From Anastrepha obliqua (taxonomy: Eukaryota > Arthropoda > Insecta > Diptera > Tephritidae): 64,000 bases of DNA. The stretch spans positions 33,813,792 through 33,877,791 of the forward strand of contig NC_072892.1 in NCBI RefSeq assembly GCF_027943255.1, read 5' to 3'. The stretch's first letter is position 1, and each line of letters opens with the position of its first letter. A model generated the notes under the pieces. The model saw only the letters and a program-made list of their open reading frames with translations. It ran no database searches and had not been told where the DNA came from. Below are positions 31,568 to 44,793 of the stretch, piece by piece. Position numbers and translations under genes: made by a program.

Positions 31568-32575
31568 AATTAAAAAAAAAATTATTAAAAAACCAATTTA
31601 AGAAAAAAATAAAAGAATTAAGAAAAAAATTAAGAAAAAAATTAAGAAAAAAAATGAAAAAATATTAAAAAATTAAAAAAAAAGAAAACTAAAAGGAATT
31701 GAAGAAATACTATAAAAATTATAAAAAATAAAGTAAAATAAAGAAAACAAAAAATTAAAAACAAAGCAAAACTAAAAATAGGAAAATATAGGGAATTTTT
31801 TGTAAATAAAACACATATAAAGTAAAGTAAAATTTTTCAAGTTAATATTAAATAAAAATTAATTAACATACATTTATAAAAATAAAAAAACGAATGGAAT
31901 GAAATAAAATCTATAAAATAGAATAATAAGCAAACGTTAAAAATAAAGCAAATAAAATTAAAAAAATGTTGAAATATGATACTTTGAATATCAACCCTAC
32001 AAATGTAACAATGCGTATGTTAGTTAATCACATCTCTGGTAAATATTTCATCTCTATTTTTATTATTCAAAAATTAAACGTGGAGTATCACACATCGTGT
32101 TTTTTATTCGTCTTCGACAAAGTCAATTTAATTTATCAAAAAATTATATAAATAACGAAATAAAATTAAACTTTTTTTATTATATGAACAAATAAAATTT
32201 AAAAAAATAAAAAAAAAAACTATAAAAAGAAATAAAAAAAAAATAATTAAAAAAAAAACAAAAAAAATACAATAAAAAATAAAAAAATAAAAAATAAAAA
32301 AGAGAATAAATAAATAAATAAATAAATAAAATATAATAAACTAAATGTTTAAAGTTTAATTAAATGAATTAAAAATAATAAAAGTTTAAAAATGTAAATT
32401 AAGTAAAAAATATGGTGAAAATTAAGAATAAAATTACTTTTAATAAACAACATTTTAAATAAACCGTCTGAAGCAGAATATTTCATACAAGGTTTCAATA
32501 AATAATAAAAATAAGTGCAATTTAAAAGTTAATAAAAAATTTATTAATTAAAAACTTAAAAAAAACTAGTTCGAT
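31568..32575. repeat. A-rich low-complexity sequence
   Basis: AAAATTAAGAAAAA and AATAAATAAATAA repeats (32307-32330) with a short unique island near 31960-32150. Confidence 0.8.
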
Positions 32576-32929
32576 AAAAATATGAATTATAGTAAAAATG
32601 AATTAAATCTGATTTTGGATGAAATGCCAAATTCGTTTATGAAAACAGCAATATCGTAGAAACAATTTTTTCACGCCATTTCTCCTTCCTACCAACAACC
32701 CCGCGATGTGGCACCAAATAGGGGGAATCATTCAAAAAAGTAGAAAAACAAATCAGTTTGAATGCCGTAATTTGCTTAGTTAAAACGAACCGAAATTTTA
32801 AAAAGTATTTAGCGACGAAATTGCGTGAATTCTTACAATACCAAAGTGAAGTGCGAGACGCACGTTTTTCAATTGTTGTCATTTATTTAAAAATTACCAC
32901 ATTTTTGTTGTTGCTCAGCAGTGATTTTC

Positions 32930-33440
32930 TCGTTAGCCAATAGCCAGTCCGACGAACATGCCTCTTTGTGCGTATTTCAAAGTGTGTGAGAGCACGCTTG
33001 CGGATGAGTTTTGTGCGTGCGAGCGTGCGTGATTCCCACTACTTCCTCCTCACTTCAACTCTTCGTGGCGAGAGTAGCTCCGGCCAAATGCTCTCACACT
33101 CAGATGGAAAAGAAAAAATATAAATATATATTTTTTTTTAATGAAAGAATTCTGATATATTTAAACGAGCCGCTTGCTCTTACTCACTCATTCGCTGCCA
33201 GTTTTCTATGTCTCAGTCAAGGACAGACGTGCGCAACAAAGCCGGGGCACAAATGAACGTTTTTCTGCGATTGACGACAGTTGGGCGGACAGCCGGACGG
33301 TCGGACAGGCGAATAGTTGGGCGCAATGATAGCAAGCGCCAAAAGTGCTGGCGAACTGGTTTATTTGGTGGGACAGCTGCTTGCGGCTGGCTATGACGTC
33401 GCCGATTTGCTGGTCGAACAGGTTTACACTTTTTGGCTAC
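32930..33440 (+). promoter_or_regulatory. GC-richer island with a candidate short coding exon
   Basis: This block is clearly less AT-rich than its surroundings and has GTGCGTGCGAGCG-type runs. Inside it, 33326-33421 could code 32 residues from ATG to a CAG|GTTTAC donor-like site in phase 0. It may be an alternative first exon and promoter region of pum, but no homology supports this. Confidence 0.25.
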
Positions 33441-35040
33441 ACATTTTTTTCTTTAATATTTCGTTCTTGCGTTTATTGTTTTACATATTCCTTTTTCTGC
33501 ACTAAACTGGTTTTACTCTGAAAAAAATATACGCGTTTTTTTCGGTTTTTTGTACGCAGCAAATAAATGCAAAATGATTATAAATAAATTGACTTACTTA
33601 CATCACTTGAAAAGGTGTTAAGTCGTTTGAGTTTAACTTAAATTTTACAATGAAGTGTAAAATATTGAGCAACAACTTGACGTGTAAGCAAATGAAGGCA
33701 TTCTTTGATTGAAGTAACGGAATTACCTGCATATGCAAAGCGTGTTAAACTTCATTAATAAAATTGCGAAAAAAAGAGATAAAAGTAATAGGAAATATTT
33801 TTTCATTTATGTTGCATTTTAGCAGGTGCTATGGGAAATATTTTGATGGGATAAATTTGGAGCATTTAATTTTTTTTTTAATTCTGTAGAACATTTAAAA
33901 TTTTAAGTTAAAAATTAAAAATTGTAAGCTAAAAATTTAGATGTTGAATTTTGCATGTTGGATCTCTAAAATTCGCCTAACTTAAATTTTTATTGTACTC
34001 AAATTTTTAAATTACTCTAATTATTAATAATTTAAGTATATATTTTCATGATGAAAAACAATACAAAAAATATATATAATATATATGTATATACATAAAT
34101 AAAAATAAAAATTATAATGCAAAAATAAATTCTTTTTTAAATAAATAATACATATATTATATACAGTTTTAAATAATAGAAATATCTGAATAAAAAAAAA
34201 TTTTTGAAGTTCTTTTTCTTAATCCATTAATTTTAAACTTTTGAAATTTTGAAGCTCCGAAATTATGTTAAGTAAAGGTTAAGTTAAGTAAAGTTTAAAT
34301 TAAGTAAAGTTTAAGTTTAAATTTAGTTAGGTTTAAGTTAAGTTTAAATTAAGTTTAAGTTAAGTTTAAGTTAAGTTAAGTTTAAGTTAGTGTAAGTTAA
34401 GTTTAAGTTACGTTTAAATTAAGTTTAGCTAAGCTAACGTTTTATAAACTTTAACTTTAAAATATTTTAAGTTCTAAAACTTTTATTTTTTAGTTTTTAA
34501 TATTTTTAAATATTTTGCATATGAATTGCATATTCTATTTGTAAGTTTTCTCAATTATTTGTACTTATTATTTTCCAAAAAGGTTTTTTTAATTTTCTAA
34601 AACTTAAAAAATTTTCCAAAAATACATATATAGTATAGCCTAAATTGGGAAAATTTTTAAGTTTTCAAATTTGTGAATTTCATTATATTTTTGAATTTTT
34701 GATTTTGAAATTTTTATTTTAAAAATTTAAATTGGATAAAATTTACTATTTATGGATTTTAAGTTCTAATTAATATTTTAAAATAAATACATGACACACA
34801 TATGCTATTTTGAATTTCTTGTTATAAATATTATTGCCTTATTATTTTCCTTTTTTTTTTAATTTTCCAAATTTCTTTTGCTTGTAAAATTTTTTTCATT
34901 TGTAAAATTTTTTTCATTTGTAAAATTTTTTTAATTTGTCAAATTTTTCTTTTTTAATTCTCCAATTTTTTTAATTTGTCAAATTTCGAGTTTTTAAATA
35001 TTCCAACTTTTTAAATTTCTTTAAATTTTTCTGAATGTAT
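33441..35040. repeat. AT-rich sequence with a TTAAGTTTAAG repeat
   Basis: From 33860 on it is strongly AT-rich. At 34261-34435 variants of AAGTTTAAGTTAAGTTTAA form a degenerate array of about 175 bp. At 34880-34985 TTGTAAAATTTTTTTCATTT recurs about three times. Confidence 0.7.
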
Positions 35041-35239
35041 ATCGATTGAATTAGGAAAATTAACGAATTCGAATATATCTTCTGTTAGCATATAAATCTT
35101 CCTCTTGATCAAAATTTGTAATCGAGGGTTATCGATTTTATGTTTCCTTACGAAAAGAAGTAGATTCTTCAAGTACTAGGTAATAAAATCAGCACGTCAT
35201 CCATTCCGTTTCAATAGGTATACTGCTGAATTACAACAA
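35041..35239. other. No recognised gene
   Basis: Short unique stretch before repeat R3. Confidence 0.35.
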
Positions 35240-35610
35240 AATCAGAAGGTGTGGCCAATATCAGAAGTTAACCGGCTCTCAGTGAACTTTTAAATAATCA
35301 GCTGATTGGCTGACGTAATCGGACTGTGGTTGACAGCGGATTGCTTATGAAAAAAACGATGTTCTGTTGGTGATATTTAAAAAAAATCAACAGTCTACGT
35401 TCGTTTCTTACTTCGTTGCCGTCTGAACAACAACTAATAATTGCACGATTGTGTGAATACGTGAGAAATGAGCGGGCAGAATCCGAGTCTCCAATGACGT
35501 GGCAGCCGAACTACTCGAGCAAATTCGTTTTTCATCATAGTGGATGGCCAAACCTGGTGATCTGTCATCCTTGCAACTGAATGGATTTCGCAAAGACTGT
35601 TCTTTCTTAA
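35240..35610 (+). repeat. Dispersed repeat R3, copy 2
   Basis: Diverged copy of 24240-24525 with shared TTAACCGGCTCTC, TCTTACTTCGTTGC, GAGCGGGCAGAATCC and GTGGCAGCCGAA in the same order. It may be a decayed retroelement fragment, but no protein domain is recognised. Confidence 0.6.
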
Positions 35611-37600
35611 TGTTTTTTTTTTTGACAAATACATGTTAAACTAGGGCAGGATCTGAAAAGAAGAGAATACCAAAAAAGGGCCATCATGAAGTGACTCAAT
35701 TATGTGACCATGTCGTACGGAGTACGATACACTAGACAGGGCTAGTTTAGTGGGGCGGCAGCCCTTGGTCTGGAAAAACCCCCAGTTACTCAATTAAGTG
35801 AATCTTATTATCAATCGTTTCGTGAGTGGGCTTAAGGGGGGTTAATCCCCTTCACCTACCATCCCTTTCTCCATTGGACCCACATCATGCTGCTCGAGCC
35901 TACCGTTAGGGGAGATAGTCGATGAGGACCGTTGACTACACCGTATCGGCAGGGCTTGATGAACTGCTACAGCAACGATCAGTCGTTACGTGAATGTAAA
36001 TTGTTCTCTCTACTCATTCGTTGCCCACCTATGAAATGCTAAAAAGCTAATTGGTATTCGATTCATTTGTTTTTTGTTTTTTATGCTCAAGGTATATTTT
36101 ATTCTGTGACCAGTTGTCACTCTAAATGTATGTATATGTGTATGTATGTATGCACTAGAATATGTATATTTTAAAAAGTTTTTATACATCAGCAATTGGT
36201 TTTGATATGTTTATTCGTAGATGGATATTTATCTGCATATGTAAAGAAAAAGATGTATTTATGTATATGTGTGAGTTAATGTGTTGTAGCAGCGGCTATG
36301 TTGGTTACTTTTGACTGCCTGCTGATAACATAATTCCATTATTTATTTTAAAGTTGAATTGTTTCGGAGCTGGATAAGCAGCCAAGTCCTTACCGCTAGT
36401 CTTTTGTCAACCTGCATTACTGTGCCTGGAAGTGCACTCACCGCGGTAGTGAGAAACGTTGCGCATATTTAAATAGGTACATTTGTGCGCTTATCATTCT
36501 ATTTTATTCACTAGACCTTCATGCGTTTTGTTTTCGGTGGGTAACCACAGTTCTTTTTCGTTTTTTTTTGTCTTTGTTTTATCGAAATTCACGCTATCTT
36601 CCCACCAAATACTGCTAGTGCGCGATACATACATAAGTAAATATACTTACATACATACCTATACATATACGCCTGTGTGCGCAACAATAGCAGAGCGATA
36701 TATTGTAAATTCTTGATTTTTTATTAATTTTTTATATATTATTTTAATAAATTTTTAAAATTATTTAAAAAAAATCATTTACTTTAAGAAATAAAAGTAC
36801 AATATAAAGTAAAAGTGGCTTGAAAATCAGGTTATTTTTTTATTTTATTTATTAATTGTTTTTTTTTTTTTTTTAATTTTCTGCTGGTCTTGTGTTGCGC
36901 TACACTACACCAAAGGAAAATAATCAAAAATCAATGCAAATTTTGAGTATTTTTAATGATCAATTCCTTAAACTATAATTAATTGAGTCATGAAACTCTG
37001 CATTCATATTTTTGGTTTATTCTTATTAAAAAGTTTGAAAGATTGCTTCCAATCTGTCTAATAGATATTTATAAACTTTGCACAAAGTTGAAACTTTGAT
37101 GTATATGATTTTTGTTGTTGTATGTTTTACTATATTGTAGTGTGGTTTTTTAGAAAAAGAAAAAAAAAATTATAAAAAATTAAAAATTGTCACAACTTTG
37201 TCGCGCTGCTATTATTGTGCACACAGGGGTATGTGTAAAAAGTATATACGCCAATATTTTCACACGGCTATGAGGCTACGTATTGAGTTGATAGTTCGAA
37301 TCCACAAGCATTTGTACGGACTCTGCGATTTTTTCAGCTAATAGATTTTAAAATGTTTAAGTTTTCGGTTAAATTTTTAAAAATTAGTTTGTTGTAAATA
37401 ATTCTGTCCAATTTTACATTTTCGTAATGTCTGCGGGCTACTAATAAAATTCGTGCCAGACAGCAGCACTAAAACTAGTAACGAGATGGTGAGAGGGTAA
37501 ATTTGGGATGACTACCAAAGATGGTGCCAATCGAGAGAGCAATGGCAGTAATCGGTGTGTAGATTTGGAAGGAGACTATGTATTGTGAGGTCGATTATAA
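35611..37600. other. No recognised gene
   Basis: The part at 35640-36000 is GC-richer and looks like a retroelement fragment, though I cannot name it. TATG simple repeats lie at 36126-36150 and 36630-36670, AT-rich sequence at 36715-36880. Confidence 0.4.
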
Positions 37601-37609
37601 AAATTTGCT

Positions 37610-38090
37610 CTTAACTCTTGTTTTTTATATTTTTTAGGGTTTTTTATGTTTTTAATTTTTTTTGTTCTCTTTTTTGTTTGTTTTTTATTTAGTTATTTAA
37701 TTATTATTTTTTTATTTATTTTTTATTTATTTTTGTTAATTTATTTTTATTAATTTTTATATTTTGATATATTTTTCATTTAGTTTTATTTATTTGTATT
37801 TGTATTTATTTTTATTCATTTATTTATTTTTTATTTTTTTACTTATTCATTATTTATTTATTATTTATTTAGTTTATTTATTTTTGTTTATTTATTTTTG
37901 TTAATTTATTTTTTATTATTTTATTTAAAATTTTGTTTCTTTGTTTTTTATTTAATTATTTATTTTTTATTTAATTTTTTTTTATATTTTTGGAGTTAAT
38001 TGTTATAATTTTTTTTTCTGTTTTTTATTTAATTATTATTATTTTGTTATTTTTTTTGTTTGTGTTTGTTCTTCGTATATATGTAATTAT
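37610..38090. repeat. T-rich low-complexity sequence
   Basis: TTTATTTATTTTT-type sequence. Confidence 0.85.
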
Positions 38091-38980
38091 TTTCAGCATC
38101 TTCTGCCGTGCGCTGTGTTTAAGGGCAAAACGAAAAGTTAGTTCATTTGGAATTTACATACTCTATTCTATTCTATAGTATATCCACCTAATTACCTTCA
38201 GTATATTATCTTTTAGTACTCTGCTCATATGGGCCATCTCTAAATTTTTTCACATCGTGTCACGCACGAAAATTTATTTGCCATTTTAGTGCAATCCCTT
38301 GTCACTAGTAGAAAATCCACGCCAACAATATCCCTTCACTCTTTTGTTCTTCATCCAACGATTTGCTGTTTTTAACTATGCTGTTGTTACTGCCTCTATG
38401 TGCACTACGTCGGGCCATCACTGGAGCTTAGTTTACATTTGGTCATCCGATAAGACATTAAATATTTATAAAATGCACAAAAAGTTAACGCACAGAGACA
38501 CCTGCGAGAGAATCAACTCAAAACAGTCACGAAAGCTTCAGCAGAGTAAACACAAGTGTACATACATAAGTATTGTGCATATGTATGTATGTGTGCACTC
38601 ATAGTACATATATACCTATTCATATATATACGTATGTACATATATAAGTGCAATGGCAGTTATTAAGCTATTTACCACCACCAAGCTGGGCAAAGTGGCA
38701 ATCGAATTGTGCTGCCCGCCACCGGCCGGCATTCATTCCATCCATTTACCTCGCTTGTCTAGTGGGATGAGTTTTTGTGGGTTAAAGTTCTAGAATTGAG
38801 ATTAGTATTTTAAAAATTCAACAAGCATATAGCATGTTAAGAAATTTCCGACACTACTGATTAAATATGCACATGGAGTGAAACTTCGTCGCTCAATCTT
38901 GGAAGCAGTTCCAACAGCTCGGCTTTTCGAGTTTGGTAGCACAACATAAAGTTTTTATTACTTCGGAATAATCTGGACCT
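38091..38980. other. No recognised gene
   Basis: Unique sequence with a TATG/TACA simple repeat near 38555-38650. Confidence 0.4.
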
Positions 38981-38984
38981 TCTA

Positions 38985-39070
38985 GACATTTGGGAAATGC
39001 TGCTGGAGTAACAGTCCTTGGTCGTATATAAATCCGGGTCGTTCTGCTAACGTAGAACCGACGGTCGACT
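38985..39070 (-). repeat. Dispersed repeat family R1, copy
   Basis: AATGCTGCTGGAGTAACAGT, TATATAAATCCGGGTCGTTC and GTAGAACCGACGGTCG match the copies at 11885 and 23290. Confidence 0.75.
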
Positions 39071-39244
39071 TGACTTAGTCGCACTAATTGGGGACAACGA
39101 CATGTCCTTTGTTGCTCATAACACCTAAAATCATAACAGTGGCTGGAAACTTCGTATACGTGACAACAGGAAGCTCTGTAGGATTGGAAAATAGCCGCCA
39201 TCTGTTATTTCTGCGGTTGGTATTTTGGTTTTGGTCACAATTTT

Positions 39245-39693
39245 TTTTGTCATAACTTCTCCTACGCTTCAGGCTGCTTAATTTTGCTTAGAAGGCGTTT
39301 TTATCGGATAACTCAGTATTCTCGCGTTTGAACCGACTGTCTTCTGCGCATAACATAGAATTTATACCGGAGATCTTCATGGACAATACGTCGGATAAGA
39401 CCCGCAGAAACGTTAAGCTCCTTCGCAAGGATGTTCATTGATTTTGAAGGGTCCTCGTTAATAATCGGTTGCACTTGTTGAATAAATTCCGCAGATCGGA
39501 AGGTGTGTGGACGTTTATCGTCTTTTTCGCGTTGTCTTTCACCGCTTGATGTTTCCAATTTCCGGCGAACCTATTAAACGAATGAACAGCCGCACTTAAG
39601 AAAATTAGAGATCTCTAAATCGGTGTAGTTTGCACATAAAGCGACGCCAACTGCATGTCTCTTCATTTCTTGAGTTAAGTTGTGGTCCTCCAT
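39245..39693 (-). pseudogene. N-terminal fragment of a mariner-like (D37D-group) transposase
   Basis: From a methionine at 39693 the minus strand reads MEDHNLTQEMKRHAVGVAL, then LEISNFLK. After two stops and a frame change comes FRSAEFIQQVQPIINEDPSK and IVHEDLRYKFYVMRRRQS, followed by a KRLLSKIKQPE-like piece. This is the helix-turn-helix N-terminal third of the mariner-like transposases related to the D37D group, as I know them. The catalytic part is absent and R1 sequence follows on the left. Confidence 0.75.
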
Positions 39694-39794
39694 GTCTTAT
39701 ATGCAATAGAGGAAAAATAGAAATAATGGTTTCGTGATATGTACATATCCAGAGTTCAACCCTCACTCATTACATTAAAAAATTAAAATAAATA

Positions 39795-39935
39795 ATTGGC
39801 ACGTACACTTCTGTTAGATGTTTGGCCGAGCTCCTCCTCTTATTTGTGGCGTCGGTCTTGCCGTTGTTCCACAAACGGAGGGACCTACGGTTTTAAACCG
39901 GTGTTTTATGAGGAGGTTTTTTTTAATTTTGTTTT
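39795..39935 (-). repeat. Dispersed repeat family R2, inverted copy
   Basis: Read inverted it contains AACCTCCTCATAAAACACCG, CCCTCCGTTTGTGGAACAAC and GGAGGAGCTCGGCCAAACAT, in the order seen at 50960-51120. Confidence 0.75.
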
Positions 39936-42160
39936 TTTCATTACATTCTTCATTGATTTTTCCGCGTCGTTAAAAGCTTATATTTTATTAATGAGTACGC
40001 AATGACACTTCCGGGAAAGTTCAATGAATAGGAAACAGTTACACAAAATTTCTTAGAATTACTAGTAAATTGAAAGTTTAATAGAAAAATTATATTGCAC
40101 AAATTTACATGCAAAGTGCAAAGGGATATTTACATTTACAACATTTTTACGCACTCACAAATTACAGTTCACATTTTGCAATTCCAAATGCTTTTATGCA
40201 TTTACGAGTAGCGTCTTTAGGTCGATATAAACAATAATTTGCAATGGGTCAGTGCATTTTGATATTTGCTTTTATTGCTTTCAATTTCAATTGCTGTTCG
40301 GGCGCTTTGTACTGAAAAACTGTTAGAATTACCACGAAAATTAAATGAATTACTAGGAAATTAAAAAATGTATTATTTTGAAGGGACGTAAGGCAATACA
40401 TTTAAAGGCACAGTAGTCACTTTCCATGCTAACTAAATCTCTCAATTGCCTACTTTTGATAATTGAAACTTCATTTCTATGCTGCTACAATAAATACTGA
40501 CGCATTGTTTGCAAATCTTCTAGAGCACCTTCAATATTCATTTCCTTTACTTCATTTACTTCTTTGTTCGAACAGATTAACCCAAAATTGTGAGCCAGTC
40601 GAACGACCTTCATTCGCGTCGAATCCAATCAAATGAAATCTGATTCAACTGAAATCATTAAATTAACATGTCCTTAACTGTAATCTATGCGCCATTAGCT
40701 AAATTGAGAGCAACGTTTGCGCCACTGCTCCACTGCGCGACTGCTGCGCGGCTGCACCCCATCCAAACACTCACGTCAAATTCGTTTATAGGCGCCCTGC
40801 AGCGGATTTTTATTATTTCTTTTGGCATTTATGGGCGCTAAAAGCAAATGAGCAGCTCATTCGCCGCCTTTGCCTTGAACTGACAAACAACAACCAACCC
40901 TACTTACGAGTTCGAGTACTGAAAGTAAGGCAAGTTGACGTTTTTTATTATTATTCGCGCAAAGATGAGAAAAAATCGATTTTTAGTTGTTGTTGTTGTT
41001 TAAAATTACATTCCTACTACCACTAGTACTACTGCTACCACTACACCAACAAGTATTCGCCGTTGAGGCCTTAACATCACTTGATTGCCACCAACAATGC
41101 ATCTAACACAAGTTTTCAACGCCATTCGTGTGGTAACATGCAAGGGGAGGAGGAGAGGTTAAGTGGTGGTGTAAAAAACCAGCAGAAATCGTTGCCGCTC
41201 TGAATTCCGCCTGTTTGGGGAATTTAAAATCTTATTCAAGTAATTTGAAATTACACTTGTCGCTTTGGCATCGCTCGACGACGCTATCGGTAATTTTTCC
41301 CAGCATCTGTCGCTAAGCCGTTTATGGCATCGAAAAACATTTGCGATATTACTCAATAATATTGCCCGAATGTAGCGATAAATCATTTTTGTAGCGGCAA
41401 TTAATTGATGGCTTGCGAAAAATTACGCACCAAAGCGTCACTCACATTGGCGGATTTTATTGGAATTTTTCCCAAAGTCTCAACGGACTGATATTTATAA
41501 ATATTTTGGTACACATACTTCTCCTCCTCCACGGTCAGGTACGCTTACTTGTCGGCATTTTTTGTTTTATTGCTGGCTTTGAATTTAATTTAATTTAATT
41601 TATTTTTTTCATTTTGTTTTTGTTTCTCTTATTGTTTTTGGTTGCCGACAACAAACCACTTTTGACTGCCAAATGAAATGGCTGGATGTTGTGTGGCAAG
41701 TTGTCGTACTTGCCACCTATGTCTGTATAAGTATGATATTTCGCATATAAGCCAATTCACCTGCCTCTACCCACCCAGCTGGCTGCTGCATTTTTTGTTT
41801 TTGCTTTGTTTGCCTTTTATAAATCCGCAAATTCGAGTTGTTTGATTGAGTGTGACTTAAAAGGAGCTGAGCGTTAAACTTGACACAGATTTATGATGAC
41901 GTATAGCATAGCCTAACTGCCGAGTGATTACGACAAACACGAGTTTTACGATTGTGTTTTTTATATGTGTATTAGTGTGCGCATATTTATTGTGTTTTCT
42001 ATGTTTCATTCCCCTGTAGGGGGACTAGTGAAACAAATTTCTGGTTCACAAATTGTAGGTTTTCACCGGTAGCAAACCACTTTGCGAGTAACCCGAAATG
42101 TTTTCAGAGTGTGACAGTTGAAGTAAAGGTTGATGCATTTAGCGTTTGGATTATTAATTT
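39936..42160. other. No recognised gene
   Basis: Relatively balanced, unique sequence. A GTTGTTGTTGTT run is at 40988-41000. No coding evidence was found. Confidence 0.4.
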
Positions 42161-44500
42161 TTGTTTTTTACTTTTTTACTTTTTTGAGTTGATCAAGAGA
42201 TTCAAGTATTTGGGGCATTGTGAAGAAATCTTCTAGAAATTGTTTCATTTGCAGGCTGTTGAGTATAATAAAAAGTAACCGAAAAAATTGAATTATTTTT
42301 ATATGCATTCAATATTGAAAATTTTGATATAGAGTTTTTTAAATGAAATGCCTTCGGTTTTTTTAACATGTTTTTCAAAATTTTTGTTTTAATTTTGTAG
42401 GATAACATATTCTTTTTAAAGTTATTATTTTTTAAATAAAAAAAGTTTTTAAAATAAACATATTTTGTTAAATAGTTTTTTGTTAAAAATGTTTTTTTTT
42501 TAATTTTTTGGTATAAAAAATGCTTTTTGAAAATATTTTTTATTAAAAATATAAAAGTTAAAACTGTTTTCTGAAAAGTAATATCACCATCTTTTGGCTC
42601 TACAGCTCTTTGTAAGCTTTGGCCTGCTGCACGTGGGACCTCAATACGTCTTGCGACTTTTTTCCAGTTCGTTATCCTAAGTTTATTGATGTCGTCCTCT
42701 AGTTCGTTGGTCCATCTTGTTCTCGGCCTTCCTCTTGCTCTAGTGTTGAACGCTCTGGCTTCTACGATTTTCTTTTGCGCCCTCGTACCGTACATTCTTG
42801 TAATGTGACCTGGTCATCTTAACCGCTGAACTTTGATGAAATGTATAACATTTTCGTTTTGCTTTATCTGCTTCAATTAGCGTTCACGATTCAGCTGCAT
42901 AGCATAATACTGGTCTAATGATGGTTTTATACACAGTCAATTTGCATTGTCTGTTTAGTAGTTTTGATTTGAAGAGTTTCGTTAACGACGCATACGATCT
43001 GTTCGCTGCTAGAATTCTCTCATCGATGGTGAGGCTCATTGAATTGTCTCTACTCAGTTTGAAGCCTAAATAGGTAAAGGATTCAAGGATTTTAAAAGAA
43101 AAATCGCCAATTTTCAGTTTGCCTGATGTTGGTTTATTTTGTCTGGACATCATCATATATTTCGTCTTATCTTCGTTGATTTTAAGACCAATTTTACTAG
43201 CAGCAATTTCAATATCAGCGAAGGTTTTGGTTAGGGCTTATTAAAAGTAATATATTTGTTAAAAAATTTTACGAAAACCCTTCTTTTTGTTATTTTTTGA
43301 ATAACATACCCTCATAGTTTTTCTTAATTTTTTTTTTTTAACTGAGGCTATGATTAATAATATCAACTATTCCATTAAATTTTTTATTCTCATAATATTT
43401 TCGAAACATGCTTTTTATTTTTTTTAATATTTTGGTCAAAAACATTTTTTTGTTAAACATGTTTTATTTTGTTTGGGCTTAAATGTTTTTGTAAAAACTT
43501 GTTAAATTGTAAAAAGATTTTGAAAATTGTTTTTTTTATGTTTTGTTAAAATTTTTTTTCTCGAAATTTTTAGGAAAACATTTCGCTTTGTTATTTTTTG
43601 AAAAACATTCCCCTCAAATTTTTTTATTTTTGTTTTTTTTTTAAGAACTAAGACTATGCTGCTGGAATAATCCCTGCTATTCCCATACACTTTGTTTATA
43701 AAATTACTAAAATATACTTTTGTGTTATTAAAAATAAAAAAATTAAAAAAATTTTGTTAAAAGTAATATAATATTTTTTGTTAAAATTGTTATTCATTTT
43801 TAAATATTTTTACTGTTTTTTAATAGTTATATTTTTTTTTTTTAAATATTATATTTTTTGTTTTGATATTTTTTTTTTTAATATTTTTTTTTTTAATATA
43901 TATATATTTTTTTTAAATTGTTTTGTGGATAAATGTTTTTTGTTGAAAAAATATTTGTGTTAAAATGTGTTTGTTAAACAAATTTTTTTGTAGTCAATTT
44001 TTTTTGTTTCAAAATTTCTTTTTGTATTTTTTGCAAAGCATTCCCCGCCAGATTTGTGCTTTTTTTGTGTTTTTAATAACTGAGGCTAGACTCAATAATC
44101 CCTGCTATTCACATACATTTTTTTTATAAAATTATTAAAATATACTTTTTAAAATATTTTTTGTTAAAAATAAAAAGGTAAACAAATTTTGTTAGAAGTA
44201 ATATTTTTTGATAAAACCTTTTTTTGTTCAAAACATTTTTTTGGTGATTAATGTTTTTTTGTTGAAAACATATTTCTGTTAAAATGTTTTTGTTAAACAT
44301 ATTTTTTTGTTGAAAAATTTGTTTCTTCAAAATTTCGTTTTGTTATTTTTTGAAAAACATTCTCCGTCAGATTTTTTTCTTTTTTTTTGTGTTATTAAAA
44401 CTGAGACTCAATAATTCCTTCTACTCTTAATAAACTTTATTAAAAAACATTCACTCAGATTTTTCGTATTTGTTTTTAATAAATGAGACTATGATCAATA
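42161..44500. repeat. AT-rich low-complexity region around a LINE fragment
   Basis: TTTTTTGTTAAAAATGTTTT units recur many times at 42360-42560 and 43230-44350. Blocks such as AACATTCCCC(T/G)C and AATAATCCCTGCTATTC recur at about 43600, 44040, 44100, 44400 and 44495, so the region has grown by local duplication. Confidence 0.7.
42580..43237 (-). pseudogene. Non-LTR retrotransposon reverse transcriptase, C-terminal fragment
   Basis: Reading down the minus strand, ASKIGLKINEDKTKYMMM is the end of the RT palm. It is followed by FTYLGFKLSRDN, KLTVYKTIIRPVLCYAAES (thumb region) and, after a stop, GHITRMYGTRAQKK and GRPRTRWTNELEDDI with NWKKVARR, the usual C-terminus of endonuclease-RT proteins of insect LINEs. 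Stops and a frame change near 42800-42880 make it a pseudogene. No endonuclease or RT active site remains. Confidence 0.8.
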
Positions 44501-44785
44501 ATCCCTGCGGTTCTTATAACTGTTCAAGCTACATTCACTGATTTGCTGGACATATTTGTATGTAACTCGAAAAGTTATGTGAATGTTATTCATAACCAAA
44601 TTAAATTCTAAATGCTGGATGATCCACACTGGACCACCATTATAAGAGAAAATAAAATAAAATTTTAATATTTTTTCTTGCGTGACCTAAGAATCGTGCC
44701 AGTTTCGAACTATCGGAAAATAATGCAGCTGAGGACAACTGACACTTCGTAGGGCATAAGCTTATATTCCATATAAGGGAATATA
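44501..44785. other. Spacer before the inverted-repeat element
   Basis: Unique sequence with no family match. Confidence 0.35.
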
Positions 44786-44793
44786 GAAGAAAC

